DNA of 39,670 nt from the NCBI GenBank assembly GCA_903929535.1, contig CAIYVC010000063.1:1-39670 (forward strand). The letters run 5' to 3'. The notes below the pieces were generated by a model. The model ran no database searches and had not been told where the DNA came from. It saw nothing but the letters and a program-made list of their open reading frames with translations. Each line of letters starts with the position of its first letter. The stretch's first letter is position 1. Below, in pieces: positions 1-8,199 of this stretch. This DNA comes from an uncultured Caulobacteraceae bacterium (GTDB taxonomy: Bacteria; Pseudomonadota; Alphaproteobacteria; Caulobacterales; Caulobacteraceae). The translations under genes were made by a program, and so were the position numbers.

Positions 1-39
1 ACCCTTCAGATCGGTCAGGCGCTTGATGGGCGGTTTCAT
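1..39 (-). CDS. 5' end of a minus-strand gene cut by the window edge
   Basis: An ATG at 39-37 on the minus strand opens a frame of 13 codons (MKPPIKRLTDLKG) that runs off the left edge without a stop. The upstream bases show no clear ribosome binding site. The product cannot be identified from 13 residues, so this is only a possible gene start, divergent from the small gene at 181. Confidence 0.25.
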   Translation of the reverse strand, partial: MKPPIKRLTDLKG

Positions 40-180
40 CGTGGCTCGCGGCTGCAGGCCCGCGCCGAATCCCGCGGACCCCGCCTTCATGACAGGATTC
101 CGCGGGAAAACGATGACGCCTCTAGGCAAGCTTGGTTGCGATCAGGGACGCCGAGCGCCCTGGCGTGCTAGGATGGCGGC

Positions 181-366
181 ATGACCGACCAATCCAACGA
201 CGCCGCTCCCAAGAAATCCGCCACCGAAACCCTGGCCGCCCTGGTGGCCCAGCGCAAAGCCGCCGCTCGAGGCGGACCGCCCGGCGCGGCGCGCGGCGGC
301 AAGCATTCCGAACGGGCCGCCGCCGCCCTGTCGGCCTCCAAGTCCAAGCCCGCGTTGCGCCGCTAG
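181..366 (+). CDS. small basic Ala/Lys/Arg-rich hypothetical protein
   Basis: A 61-residue protein of unknown function, rich in Ala, Lys, Arg and Gly. It has no signal peptide or membrane segment and is probably a cytosolic, largely disordered or helical protein. The ATG at 181 has an AGGA ribosome binding site seven bases upstream (170-173), which supports the start. Its stop overlaps by four bases the end of the convergent UVR-motif gene. The composition suggests possible nucleic acid binding, but nothing in the sequence proves it. Confidence 0.6.
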   Translation: MTDQSNDAAPKKSATETLAALVAQRKAAARGGPPGAARGGKHSERAAAALSASKSKPALRR

Positions 367-605
367 CGCCCGCCCCTGCGCGGCTTGACGTTCGATACTC
401 CCAAGTCCGGCTTCTTTGGCGGCTTCCAGCCCTTGGGTGGAGCGAATACCTGCTGGTCGGTACCCAGGCCCATGCGGCCGGGCACCTGGCGCTGGAACAG
501 GGTGGAATCCAGGGCGGAGATCCGGTCGCGCAGTCGCGCGGCCAGCTCATAATCCTCGTCCGCCACCGCCCGCGCCATGCGGCGCTCAAGCTCGTCCCTG
601 TCCAT
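363..605 (-). CDS. small UvrB/UvrC-motif protein
   Basis: An 80-residue protein whose first ~33 residues match the UVR (UvrB/UvrC interaction) motif: an acidic and basic amphipathic helix of the form DRDELERRMxxAVxxEDYELAAxLRD, then ISALDS. In UvrB, UvrC and McsA this helical hairpin mediates protein-protein contact. Here it stands alone, followed by a basic tail rich in Pro, Lys and Arg (residues 52-80), so the protein is probably an adaptor rather than an enzyme. The frame stays open upstream as far as 1022, but that part overlaps the ExoD gene and reads like a shadow. The ATG at 605 starts exactly at the motif. Its partner is unknown. Confidence 0.7.
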   Translation of the reverse strand: MDRDELERRMARAVADEDYELAARLRDRISALDSTLFQRQVPGRMGLGTDQQVFAPPKGWKPPKKPDLGVSNVKPRRGGR

Positions 606-631
606 CCGGCCGCTCCGTTCCAGGAACCTGA

Positions 632-1252
632 TTAAGCCGTTCCGGTCAGATGATGGAAGAGCAGCCTGATCCCGTGTGCGCCCCAGACGATCACCACCAC
701 GGCGACGGCGAACAGTGAGTACGCCGACAGCATGATCAGTCCGTCCCGGCGGGCCAGCCCGAGGGCGAGCAGACCGAGGGCCAGAGCGGGCAGGAGGTTG
801 GCGAAGGGTATGGGCAGCACCAGGATCAGGGCGATGATCGAGGCGAAGACGCCCGCCAGCCGCGTGCCGAAGACGCCGGTCAGGAACCGCAAGCGCGGTT
901 TGCCCATGGCCTCGAGCCGTTCGATCCAGGGCATGATCCGGTGGATCAGCTTGACCAGCCCTTTGCGCTCCACCGTGCGCTCGGCCAGCCAGTGCGGCAG
1001 CCACAGATGCCGCCGCCCCCACACCATCTGCGGCGTGACCATCAGCAGCGGCAGGGCCAGCACCATCGAGGCGCCCGGCGGCAGGGGCAGCAACACCGGC
1101 AGGGTCAGGATGAACAGCACCGGCCCGATGCCGCTATGCCCCTCGACCCGGCCCACCACCTCGCCTAGCTTCAGCCGTGTTTTGCGGCTACGCAAAAGCT
1201 CGCGCAGACTGCCCGAAAGGTCTGTGGCGGAAGCGGCGGCGTGCTCGGACAT
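632..1252 (-). CDS. ExoD-family exopolysaccharide synthesis membrane protein
   Basis: A 206-residue inner-membrane protein matching the ExoD family, first described for exopolysaccharide synthesis and alkali tolerance in rhizobia. The N-terminal half carries the family's typical glycine- and proline-rich hydrophobic region (HSGIGPVLFILTLPVLLPLPPGA, about residues 40-62). Two or three further membrane segments lie at about residues 130-200. The biochemical role of ExoD proteins is unsettled. The gene ends 26 bases upstream of the UVR-motif gene, so the two may be co-transcribed. No good ribosome binding site precedes the ATG at 1252, but it is the first in-frame start and gives the usual family length. 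Confidence 0.8.
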   Translation of the reverse strand: MSEHAAASATDLSGSLRELLRSRKTRLKLGEVVGRVEGHSGIGPVLFILTLPVLLPLPPGASMVLALPLLMVTPQMVWGRRHLWLPHWLAERTVERKGLVKLIHRIMPWIERLEAMGKPRLRFLTGVFGTRLAGVFASIIALILVLPIPFANLLPALALGLLALGLARRDGLIMLSAYSLFAVAVVVIVWGAHGIRLLFHHLTGTA

Positions 1253-1322
1253 GCAGCCATAACGGCGCTGCGGCGCTCTCGTTCAGACGCCATCGCCGTG
1301 GCAAGCCAAAGAGGTCCCTTTC

Positions 1323-3440
1323 ATGCGTCATCGGTCGTTCAAGGCGGTGCTGGCCGCTTCGGCGCTTCTGCTTCCGGGCTTGGCCTTCGCCCAAGCGCTG
1401 CCCGCGAGCAATCCCCTGGCTAAGGCCTCGGGCCTGCCCTTCCAGGCGCCGCGTTTCGACCTCTTGAAGGACGCCGACTACCAGCCCGCCATTGAGGCCG
1501 GGATCGCAGCCGACACGGCGGAATCCAACGCCATCGCCGGCAACCCGGCAGCGCCCACCTTCGCCAACACCATCGTCGCGATGGAGAAGGAAGGCGAGCT
1601 TATGAACCGCGCCAATCAGCTGATGCAGAACATCGTGCAGTCCAACTCCTCGGACATCCTGCAGAAGACCAATCAGGAGATGGCGCCCAAGCTGCAGGCG
1701 CACACGGATTCGATCCTGCTCAACGCCAAGCTGTTCGCGCGGGTCAAGACGCTGCACGACAAGGTTGCGAGCCTCGGGCTGACCAGCGACCAGAAGTTCC
1801 TGCTGGACGTCTACTACCGCCGCTTCGTGCACGCCGGGGCCCTGTTGTCGGACGCCGACAAGGCCAAGCTGAGCACCCTCAACGGCCAGATCGCGGCCCT
1901 GCAGGCGCAGTATCTGGAGAAGCTGCAGAACGCGGCGGACGCCAATGCGGTGGTGGTCGACAGCAAGGCTGAGCTCGACGGCCTGACCGATGCGGAAATC
2001 GCGGTCACTGTGGACGAGGCCAAGAAGCGCAAGCTGGACGGCAAGTATGTCATCGTCCTGCGCAACACGACCCAGCAGCCGCTGCTGTCCTCGCTGAAGA
2101 ACCGCGCCCTGCGCCAGCGCATCCTGCAGGCCTCCGAAATGCGCGGCGACGCGGCCGGCCCCAACGACCTGCGCGACATGATCGCGACCCTGGCCCAGTT
2201 GCGCGCACAGAAGGCCCAGCTTTTGGAGTTCAAGGACTATTCGGCCTATGTGCTGTCAGAGCAGATGGCCAAGACGCCGGAGGCCGCCAAAGGTCTGCTG
2301 GCTCAGCTGGCGCCCGCCGCCACCGGCAAGGCCCGCGCCGAGGCCGCCGAGATCCAGGCCCTGATCGACAAGCAGAAGGGCGGCTTCCAGCTGACCGCGG
2401 CGGACTGGGAATTCTACGCCGATCAGGTGCGCCAGCAGAAATACGCGATCGATGACTCAGAGGTGAAGCAATACTTCGAGTTGAATCGAGTGCTGCAGGA
2501 CGGGGTCTTTTTTGCCGCCAACAAACTCTACGGCCTGACCTTCAAGGAGCGCCACGACATCCCGGTCTACCAGTCGGACGTGCGCGTGTTCGAAGTGTTC
2601 GACGCCGACGGCAAACACCTCGCGTTATTCTATGCAGACTACTTCGCCCGGGCGAACAAGAACGGCGGCGCCTGGTGCAACTTCCTGAACAACCCCTCAG
2701 GGGTGACGGGCCAGAGCGCCCTGGTGGTCAATGTCGGCAATTTCACCAAGCCGGCGGCGGGCGAGGCGGCGCTGATCAGCCTGGATGACGTCAACACCAT
2801 GTTCCACGAGTTCGGCCATGCGCTGCACGCCATGTTCTCGGTCAAGCAGTACCCCTCGCAGGACGGCTTCAACCTGCCCACCGACGTGATCGAATTCCCC
2901 TCGCAGTTCAACGAGCACTGGATGTTCGACCCGACCGTGTTCGCCAACTACGCCAAGCACTACAAGACCGGCGCGGTGATGCCCAAGGCGCTGGTGGACA
3001 AGATCAAGGCGGCCAAGAATTACGGTCAGGGCTACGCCTTCACCGAACTCTTATCCGCCACCTTGCTGGACCTGGAGTGGCACAGCCTGCCCGCCTCCGC
3101 CGCCAAACAGGACCCTGATGCGTTCGAGACCGCCGCCCTGAAGAAGAACGGCATCGACCTGGCTCAGGTCCCGCCGCGCTACCGCAGCCCCTACTTCCTG
3201 CACATCTGGGGCAACGGCTACGAGAGCAACTACTACAGCTACACCTGGGGCGAGATCCTCGATGACGACGCCTTCGAATGGTTCACCGAGAACGGCGGCC
3301 TGACCCGCGCCAACGGCCAGCGCTTCCGCGACCGGATGCTGGGCCCCGGCTACATCGCCGACCCGATGGCGCAGTACCGCGATTTCCGGGGACGCGATCC
3401 CAGCGTGAAAGCCCTGGAGCGCCAGCGCGGGCTGGAATAG
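1323..3440 (+). CDS. dcp: exported M3-family metallopeptidase (peptidyl-dipeptidase Dcp-like)
   Basis: A 705-residue zinc peptidase of family M3 (thimet oligopeptidase / Dcp), expected to cleave short peptides. The zinc site is explicit: HEFGH at residues 495-499 (ligands H495 and H499, catalytic E496) and the third ligand E524 in IEFPSQFNEHW. The C-terminal part keeps the conserved tyrosine- and glycine-rich substrate region (about residues 625-645, containing GNGYESNYYSYTWGE). The first ~23 residues form a signal peptide (hydrophobic core, then FAQA), so the enzyme should act in the periplasm. It is a single-gene unit. In E. coli Dcp is the periplasmic/cytosolic peptidyl-dipeptidase of this family. 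The exact cleavage preference here is inferred, not seen. Confidence 0.9.
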   Translation: MRHRSFKAVLAASALLLPGLAFAQALPASNPLAKASGLPFQAPRFDLLKDADYQPAIEAGIAADTAESNAIAGNPAAPTFANTIVAMEKEGELMNRANQLMQNIVQSNSSDILQKTNQEMAPKLQAHTDSILLNAKLFARVKTLHDKVASLGLTSDQKFLLDVYYRRFVHAGALLSDADKAKLSTLNGQIAALQAQYLEKLQNAADANAVVVDSKAELDGLTDAEIAVTVDEAKKRKLDGKYVIVLRNTTQQPLLSSLKNRALRQRILQASEMRGDAAGPNDLRDMIATLAQLRAQKAQLLEFKDYSAYVLSEQMAKTPEAAKGLLAQLAPAATGKARAEAAEIQALIDKQKGGFQLTAADWEFYADQVRQQKYAIDDSEVKQYFELNRVLQDGVFFAANKLYGLTFKERHDIPVYQSDVRVFEVFDADGKHLALFYADYFARANKNGGAWCNFLNNPSGVTGQSALVVNVGNFTKPAAGEAALISLDDVNTMFHEFGHALHAMFSVKQYPSQDGFNLPTDVIEFPSQFNEHWMFDPTVFANYAKHYKTGAVMPKALVDKIKAAKNYGQGYAFTELLSATLLDLEWHSLPASAAKQDPDAFETAALKKNGIDLAQVPPRYRSPYFLHIWGNGYESNYYSYTWGEILDDDAFEWFTENGGLTRANGQRFRDRMLGPGYIADPMAQYRDFRGRDPSVKALERQRGLE

Positions 3441-3512
3441 GCGCGTCGGCGGTCCCGCTCTTGGGCCGCGCCGCGCGCGCTGCTAAGGCTTGCCGGTGAG
3501 TTCGGAGGAAGC

Positions 3513-4706
3513 ATGAGCGGTCCGCTCAAAGGCATACGCGTCCTGGAAATCGGCACCCTGATCGCCGGGCCATTCGCGGCGCGCATCTTCGGTGAGTTCG
3601 GCGCCGAGGTGATCAAGATCGAAGCCCCTAAGGGCGGCGATCCGATCCGCAACTGGCGCAAGCTGCACAAGGGCACCTCCCTGTGGTGGTACCTGCAGTC
3701 GCGCAACAAGAAGTCCCTCGGCCTCAATCTGAAGTCGCCGGAAGGCGTGGAGATCGTCAAGCGACTGGCGGCCAGCTGCGACGTGGTGATCGAGAACTTC
3801 CGGCCGGGCTTCCTGGAAAAGCTGGGGCTCGGCTGGGATGTGCTGCACGCGATCAACCCCAAGCTGGTGCTGGTGCGCATCTCCGGCTTCGGCCAGACCG
3901 GCCCCTATCGCGACCGGCCGGGCTTCGGCGCTATCGGCGAGGCGATGGGCGGGGTGCGCTACACCACCGGCGACCCCAGCATTCCGCCGTCCCGCGTCGG
4001 CGTCAGCCTGGGCGACTCCCTGGCCTCGATGCACGGGGTGATGGGCGCGCTGATGGCGCTGATGCGGGTCAAGACCGGCCAGGGCGAGGGTCAGGTGGTG
4101 GACGTCTCGCTGGTCGAGAGCGTGTTCAGCATCATGGAAAGCCTGATCCCCGAATATGACGTCTACGGCCATGTGCGCGAGCGGAGCGGCGGCGCCGTGC
4201 CCGGCATCAGCCCCTCCAACACCTACCTGTCATCCGAAGGCGCCTACGTCGTCATCGCCGGCAACAGCGACCCCATCTTCAAGCGCCTGATGCTGATGAT
4301 CGAGCGGCCCGACCTGGCGTCGGACCCTGAACTGCAAAACAATTCCGGCCGCGTGCAACGCAACGCCGAACTGGACGAGGCCATCGGCGCCTGGACGATC
4401 CGCCATCCGACACAGGTCGTGCTGGACGCACTGGAAAAGGCCCAGGTGCCTTCCGGGCCGATCTATTCGGTGGCGGACATCATCAAGGATCCCCATTTCC
4501 TGGACCGCGGCATGATTCAGACCCAGACCTTGCCGGACGGAGAGGTCGTGCGCATGCCCGGGATCATGCCCAAGCTGTCCGAAACTCCCGGGGCCATCCG
4601 CTGGTCGGGACCCGAGATCGGCCAGCATACCGACGAGGTTCTCGCCGATATCGGTTTCGGCCCAGACGAGATCGCCGCGCTGCGCGCCAAGGAGGCCATC
4701 GCGTGA
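3513..4706 (+). CDS. CaiB/BaiF-type class III CoA transferase
   Basis: A 397-residue enzyme of the class III CoA-transferase (CaiB/BaiF/formyl-CoA transferase) family, which moves CoA between carboxylic acids. Family hallmarks include the N-terminal LKGIRVLEIGTLIAGPFAARIFGEFGAEVIKIE-type region, NKKSLGLNLKSPEG, and the catalytic aspartate equivalent D168 in the LGDSLASMHGVMGA segment. A GGAGG-type site precedes the ATG at 3513. Its last four bases overlap the start of the HMG-CoA-lyase-type gene (ATGA), so the two are translationally coupled. That pairing suggests activation of a branched or 3-hydroxy dicarboxylic acid to its CoA ester, followed by carbon-carbon cleavage. The actual acid is not known. 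Confidence 0.88.
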   Translation: MSGPLKGIRVLEIGTLIAGPFAARIFGEFGAEVIKIEAPKGGDPIRNWRKLHKGTSLWWYLQSRNKKSLGLNLKSPEGVEIVKRLAASCDVVIENFRPGFLEKLGLGWDVLHAINPKLVLVRISGFGQTGPYRDRPGFGAIGEAMGGVRYTTGDPSIPPSRVGVSLGDSLASMHGVMGALMALMRVKTGQGEGQVVDVSLVESVFSIMESLIPEYDVYGHVRERSGGAVPGISPSNTYLSSEGAYVVIAGNSDPIFKRLMLMIERPDLASDPELQNNSGRVQRNAELDEAIGAWTIRHPTQVVLDALEKAQVPSGPIYSVADIIKDPHFLDRGMIQTQTLPDGEVVRMPGIMPKLSETPGAIRWSGPEIGQHTDEVLADIGFGPDEIAALRAKEAIA

Positions 4707-5641
4707 CCAAGTTCGAGCCCATCTCCGATCCGATCATCGTGCAGGAGGTCGCCCCGCGCGATGGGTTGCAGATCGAGCCGACCTGGGTGCCGACCGAAGA
4801 GAAGGTCCGCCTGATCGACGCCTTTTCCGATCTCGGCTTCAGCCGGATCGAGGTGAGCTCCTTCGTCTCGCCCAAGGCCGTGCCGGCCCTGCGTGACGCC
4901 GCCGAAGTCTTCGCCCGCATCAAGCGCAACCCCGACATCATCTACGTCGCCCTGGTGCCCAACGAGCGCGGCGCCGACGACGCGCTGGCCGCGGGCGCCG
5001 ACGAGTTGAACCTGGTGATGTCCGTCAGCCAGACCCATAACCTGGCCAACATGCGCATGACCGGCGAAGCCTCCTTCGCCGCCTTCCAGGCCATCGCCAA
5101 GAAGCCGCGCGGCAAGGCGACCCTGAATGGCTCTATCGCCACCTCGTTCGGCTGCCCGTTCGAGGGCGACCAGCCCGAGCAGCGGGTGCTGGATCTGGTG
5201 CGACGCTACCTCGATCTGGGCGTGGACGGGGTCAGCCTCGCCGACACCACCGGCATGGCCAATCCGCGCCAGGTGCGGGCCCTGGTCGATAAGGCGCTGA
5301 AGCTGGTCCCACCTGGCGCCCTCACCCTGCATTTCCACAACACTCGTGGGCTGGGTCTGGCCAATGTGCTGGCCGCCTATGACGCGGGCGCGCGCCGGTT
5401 CGACTCGGCGCTGGGGGGCCTGGGCGGCTGTCCGTTCGCGCCGGGAGCCACGGGCAACATCTGCACCGAGGACCTGGTCAACATGTGCCACGAGATGGGC
5501 ATCGCCACCGGCCTGGACCTTGAGACCCTGATCCAGCTGTCGCGCATCCTGCCGCCGCTGCTGGGCCACGACGTCGCCGGACAGGTGATGAAGGCCGGAC
5601 GCAACTGCGACCTGCACACGGCGCCGGCTCTGGTGCGTTAG
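4703..5641 (+). CDS. mvaB: hydroxymethylglutaryl-CoA lyase family protein
   Basis: A 312-residue TIM-barrel lyase of the HMG-CoA lyase family, which splits 3-hydroxy-3-methylglutaryl-CoA (or a similar 3-hydroxyacyl-CoA) to acetyl-CoA and a ketoacid. The N-terminal EVAPRDGLQ holds the metal-binding and catalytic Arg-Asp. HFHNTRG supplies the metal histidines. The family signature GLGGCPFAPGATGN contains the active-site cysteine C243. The start overlaps the CoA transferase gene. The full leucine pathway (methylcrotonyl-CoA carboxylase, isovaleryl-CoA dehydrogenase) is absent nearby, so this pair may serve another HMG-type substrate such as citramalyl- or itaconyl-like CoA. The symbol reflects family, not proven substrate. 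Confidence 0.85.
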   Translation: MTKFEPISDPIIVQEVAPRDGLQIEPTWVPTEEKVRLIDAFSDLGFSRIEVSSFVSPKAVPALRDAAEVFARIKRNPDIIYVALVPNERGADDALAAGADELNLVMSVSQTHNLANMRMTGEASFAAFQAIAKKPRGKATLNGSIATSFGCPFEGDQPEQRVLDLVRRYLDLGVDGVSLADTTGMANPRQVRALVDKALKLVPPGALTLHFHNTRGLGLANVLAAYDAGARRFDSALGGLGGCPFAPGATGNICTEDLVNMCHEMGIATGLDLETLIQLSRILPPLLGHDVAGQVMKAGRNCDLHTAPALVR

Positions 5642-6114
5642 TCCTCCAGCCTGACGAAGGCTGGGCTCATGGCCGCCATCTCGGCCAGTTCGTTGGTGTT
5701 GGCCCAGAGCCGCTCCAGATACTGTTCCAGCAGCGCCTGTTCCGCCTCGGACAGGCCTTCCATCATGCGGCGGTTGCGCTCGCGCGACAGAGCCCTGACG
5801 GCTTCGCACAGCCCCTCGCCCCGGTCTGTCAGCGTCACCCGGCTGCCGCAGCGTGAAATCGCGCCGCGCTCGGCCAGGGTCCTGACCGTGCGGCTGACCG
5901 CGGCGGGGTCGATGCCCAGCGCTCTGGATATGTCGGCGCCCTTGATGGCCGGGCGATCCCCGATCAGCTCCAGCACCCGCGCCTCCAGCGAGCCCACGCC
6001 CAGCCGGGCATAGGTCGAGGACGCCGTGGCCACCATGCGGCCGGCGAGATATCCGATCTTGGCCGAGATCGCGACGCCGGTGGCCGCTCCGTCGGGCTGT
6101 TTTGTGCGCGCCAT
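5638..6114 (-). CDS. MarR-family transcriptional regulator
   Basis: A 158-residue winged-helix regulator. The middle (about residues 43-100) holds the MarR helix-turn-helix and wing (ALGIDPAAVSRTVRTLAERGAI, then the wing with LTDRGE), flanked by dimerisation helices. The start is placed at the ATG at 6114 (MARTKQ) because the frame further upstream reads like non-coding sequence. The gene converges on the HMG-CoA-lyase gene with a four-base overlap and is divergent from the exported creatininase-family gene. It could control either. A 17-bp inverted repeat at 6222-6238 in the divergent region is a plausible operator. The ligand is unknown. Confidence 0.82.
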   Translation of the reverse strand: MARTKQPDGAATGVAISAKIGYLAGRMVATASSTYARLGVGSLEARVLELIGDRPAIKGADISRALGIDPAAVSRTVRTLAERGAISRCGSRVTLTDRGEGLCEAVRALSRERNRRMMEGLSEAEQALLEQYLERLWANTNELAEMAAMSPAFVRLED

Positions 6115-6221
6115 ATTCAACAAACGCTGCTTCCTGTCCCGCCGCGAACGGCGCCTTGGAGCCTCCCACCATTCCTTACGCAGCTTGGCTCTCAAGCACT
6201 CCGGCTGAGCGGTTTTTATAT

Positions 6222-6238
6222 TTGGCGGACTGTGCCAA
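6222..6238. promoter_or_regulatory. candidate MarR operator (TTGGC-N7-GCCAA)
   Basis: A perfect 5-bp inverted repeat with a seven-base spacer, next to an A/T-rich run (ttttatat, 6214-6221). It lies in the 220-base divergent region between marR (start 6114) and the creatininase-family gene (start 6335). MarR proteins typically bind 16-20 bp dyads that overlap promoters. Size and position fit, but binding is inferred. Confidence 0.35.
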
Positions 6239-6334
6239 GGTGCCCGCGCGCCGGGGCGCCCCGGCAGCGAAATCGACAGCAAAACAAAGAGCCTCCGATC
6301 CAAAGGACGGCGGCCTGAACACGGAGTGAAACAG

Positions 6335-7267
6335 ATGGGGCGGACGCTCAAAGCGGCTTTGGCGGGTACAGTGTTGGCGGGGGTTGCGGCCCTGAGCGTT
6401 GCGCACGCGCAACCGCTGTCGGCGGCGGACGCCGCGGGCGCGAACGGCCCCTATTCGGTGTTCACCGACACCATCGCCGACATGACCTGGCCGGACGTGG
6501 CCGCGCGGGCCAAGGGCGGCGCCGTCGCCCTGTGGGGCATCGCGGTGATCGAAGAACATGGCCCGGCCATGCCGCTGGGCACCGACACCTACGGCTCGGC
6601 CGTCACCACCCGCCTGGTCAAGGCCGACCTCAAGGCCAAGGGCATCGACAGCCTGGTGGTCCCGGCGTTCGCCTGGGGCGCCTCTGACTCCACCGGCGTC
6701 TTCCCCGGCACCCTGAGCGTGCGTCCCGAGGTCGTCACCGAACTGATGGTCGACGTGTTCAAGAGCCTGCAGAACACCGGCTTCAAGGCCGTCTACGTCA
6801 TTCCCGGCCACGGCGACGCCGGCCACAACAAGGCCATCTACGCCGCGGTGAAGCGCGCCGCTGCCGAGGCCCACATCAAGGCAGTGATGGTCACCAACGC
6901 GGCCCTGGTCACCCGTATCGGCGTCGACCCCAAGGATCCGGACCTGGCCCTGACCGCCGCGCCGCCGCCGCCCGCCGGCCCGCCGCCGGAATTCATCGAC
7001 GGCCACTCGGGCACGGGCGAACACTCCAACATGCTGGCCTACTACCCCAAGGTCGTGAAGCAGGACGTCGTGCCGACCCTGCATCAGGCCGGCGTCACCC
7101 CGGCCAAGCTGGTCGACTGGCGCAAGGGCGGTCACTTCACCCTGGAGATCACGCCGCAGGGCTATACCGGCGATCCGTCCAAGGCTGATCCGGCCAAGGG
7201 CCGCGCCGCCTCGCTCGCCGGCTCTCAAGGCATGGCAGACGCCATCGCCGCGAACATGAAGAAGTAG
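6335..7267 (+). CDS. exported creatininase-family amidohydrolase
   Basis: A 310-residue protein of the creatininase / creatinine amidohydrolase superfamily with a clear signal peptide (residues 1 to about 26, ending AHAQ), so it is likely periplasmic. The metal-binding pattern is present: E in the IEEHGP motif, D in GTDTY, H in IPGHGDAGHN and E in HSGTGEHSNM. These are the usual ligands of the binuclear site. A proline-rich insert (PPPPAGPPP, about residue 210) sits in a loop before the last ligand. ATG 6335 is chosen over the in-frame GTG at 6326 because GGAG (6323-6326) lies eight bases before it. Members hydrolyse cyclic amides or formamides, and the substrate here is unknown. Confidence 0.85.
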   Translation: MGRTLKAALAGTVLAGVAALSVAHAQPLSAADAAGANGPYSVFTDTIADMTWPDVAARAKGGAVALWGIAVIEEHGPAMPLGTDTYGSAVTTRLVKADLKAKGIDSLVVPAFAWGASDSTGVFPGTLSVRPEVVTELMVDVFKSLQNTGFKAVYVIPGHGDAGHNKAIYAAVKRAAAEAHIKAVMVTNAALVTRIGVDPKDPDLALTAAPPPPAGPPPEFIDGHSGTGEHSNMLAYYPKVVKQDVVPTLHQAGVTPAKLVDWRKGGHFTLEITPQGYTGDPSKADPAKGRAASLAGSQGMADAIAANMKK

Positions 7268-7271
7268 GATC

Positions 7272-7314
7272 GGCGGGGAGACTGTCTGACGATGGTCGGG
7301 CCGTCTCCCCCGCC
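7272..7314 (+). terminator. hairpin after the creatininase-family gene
   Basis: Five bases past the stop codon, GGCGGGGAGAC (7272-7282) pairs with GTCTCCCCCGCC (7303-7314), with one bulged base and a 20-base loop. Only a short T run follows, so termination strength is uncertain. Confidence 0.45.
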
Positions 7315-7321
7315 CTTTCCC

Positions 7322-7439
7322 GGTCCATGAGCGGTACGCCCTGCCGACGGACCTGATTTATGATGAATGGCTGGCCAAGCTGCAGGGCCACGCCAAGGGC
7401 GCCGCGGGTCTAGCGGGCCTGTTCCAACATCCAGCCTGA
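7322..7439 (+). pseudogene. possible gene remnant in the 7268-7617 gap
   Basis: The 350-base gap between 7267 and 7618 holds no intact gene. One plus-strand frame ending at the TGA at 7437-7439 reads like the C-terminus of a protein (VHERYALPTDLIYDEWLAKL, then GHAKGAAGLAGLFQHPA). It has no start codon in frame with a ribosome binding site. It may be the 3' end of a decayed gene or a chance open stretch. The parent family is not recognised. Confidence 0.25.
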
Positions 7440-7478
7440 GACGACGATGGAAAATTCGCCTGCTGGTTGAAGAATTCG

Positions 7479-7511
7479 CGTCGTTTACGGCGTTAACGCT
7501 ACGCCGCGACG
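7479..7511. repeat. nested inverted repeat upstream of the DUF4142 gene
   Basis: CGTCG (7479-7483) and CGGCGT (7488-7493) pair with ACGCCG (7501-7506) and CGACG (7507-7511) around the loop TAACGCT, leaving a four-base bulge (TTTA). The 10-bp palindrome GCGTTAACGC lies inside. It sits about 107 bases before the ATG at 7618, in a region more A/T-rich than its surroundings. It may be an operator or an untranslated-leader hairpin. Confidence 0.4.
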
Positions 7512-7617
7512 ACTGGTCGCAATGTAAACAATCGCAATCTTGCCGCTTTTTGGCTTTCGTACTGCCATGTCTTTGTTATTGACCTCATGACTAGAATTGA
7601 GGCCCGCGACGTTGGTC

Positions 7618-8199
7618 ATGGTTATTCTCGGCAATTCCAGAACAGTACTAGGAGCCGCCCTGGGCGCGACCCTGGCCATCTGGCTAGGTGCGGGTCAGGC
7701 TATGGCTCAAGCTCCCGTCAACGCGGCCCCCACTGTCACGGCAGTCACCGTGACGGCCGGCCCCGCCCTGCCCACCGCCGCCTTCATCCAGTCCGTCGCC
7801 TCGATGGACGCCTTCGAGCAGCGCGCGGGCAAGATCAGTCAGTTGATGGGCAACAGCCTGGAAGTTCGCGCCCTCGGCAAGACCATGGCCGACGACCACG
7901 CCAAGAACGCCGCCGCCCTGACCGCCGCGGTCGCTTCCGCTCAGATCGCCATGCCCACCGCCGACCTTTCGCCGGCGCAGACCGAGATCACCAAGACGCT
8001 GTACAGCGTCCCCGCCCGCGATTTCGACCGCGCCTACATCACCGGCGAAGTGGCCAGCCACACCCAGGCCCTGGCCGTCGCCCAGGCCTATGCGTCGGGC
8101 GGCGACAATGCGGCGGTCAAGACCATCGCCCAAAACCTGATCCCCGCCATCCAGCGCCACCTGGACCAGGCCAGGGCGATCCAAGGGCGTATCCGCTAG
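7618..8199 (+). CDS. exported DUF4142 domain protein
   Basis: A 193-residue protein with an N-terminal signal peptide (hydrophobic core ending QAMAQA, about residue 30). The rest is a helical DUF4142 domain (about residues 50-193): FIQSVASMDAFEQRAGKISQLMGNS, a mid-domain MADDHAKNAAAL helix and a C-terminal histidine in IQRHLDQA. DUF4142 proteins are predicted periplasmic ferritin-like four-helix bundles often linked to stress, but their biochemistry is not settled. The frame extends upstream to a TTG at 7597, but the ATG at 7618 gives a normal signal peptide. It converges on the permease gene with a four-base overlap. Confidence 0.85.
   Translation: MVILGNSRTVLGAALGATLAIWLGAGQAMAQAPVNAAPTVTAVTVTAGPALPTAAFIQSVASMDAFEQRAGKISQLMGNSLEVRALGKTMADDHAKNAAALTAAVASAQIAMPTADLSPAQTEITKTLYSVPARDFDRAYITGEVASHTQALAVAQAYASGGDNAAVKTIAQNLIPAIQRHLDQARAIQGRIR

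Noticed and set aside
122-589. 155-residue minus-strand ORF
   Set aside because: It overlaps both the 61-residue gene and the UVR-motif gene; Trp/Arg/Pro-rich composition marks a shadow.
4517-6172. 551-residue minus-strand ORF across the CoA transferase and lyase genes
   Set aside because: It lies opposite two strongly supported genes, its composition is biased to Gly/His/Gln/Arg, and it has no recognisable domain. It is an antisense shadow of high-GC coding DNA.
6221-6245. sigma-54-like element (TTGGCAC) upstream of marR
   Set aside because: The distance between the GG and GC elements is eight bases, not the required ten, and the stretch is better explained as an inverted repeat.
7440-7617. 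general stress sigma (GGAAC-N16/17-CGTT) promoter upstream of the DUF4142 gene
   Set aside because: GGAAA is present but the nearest CGTT is too far away, so the spacing does not fit.
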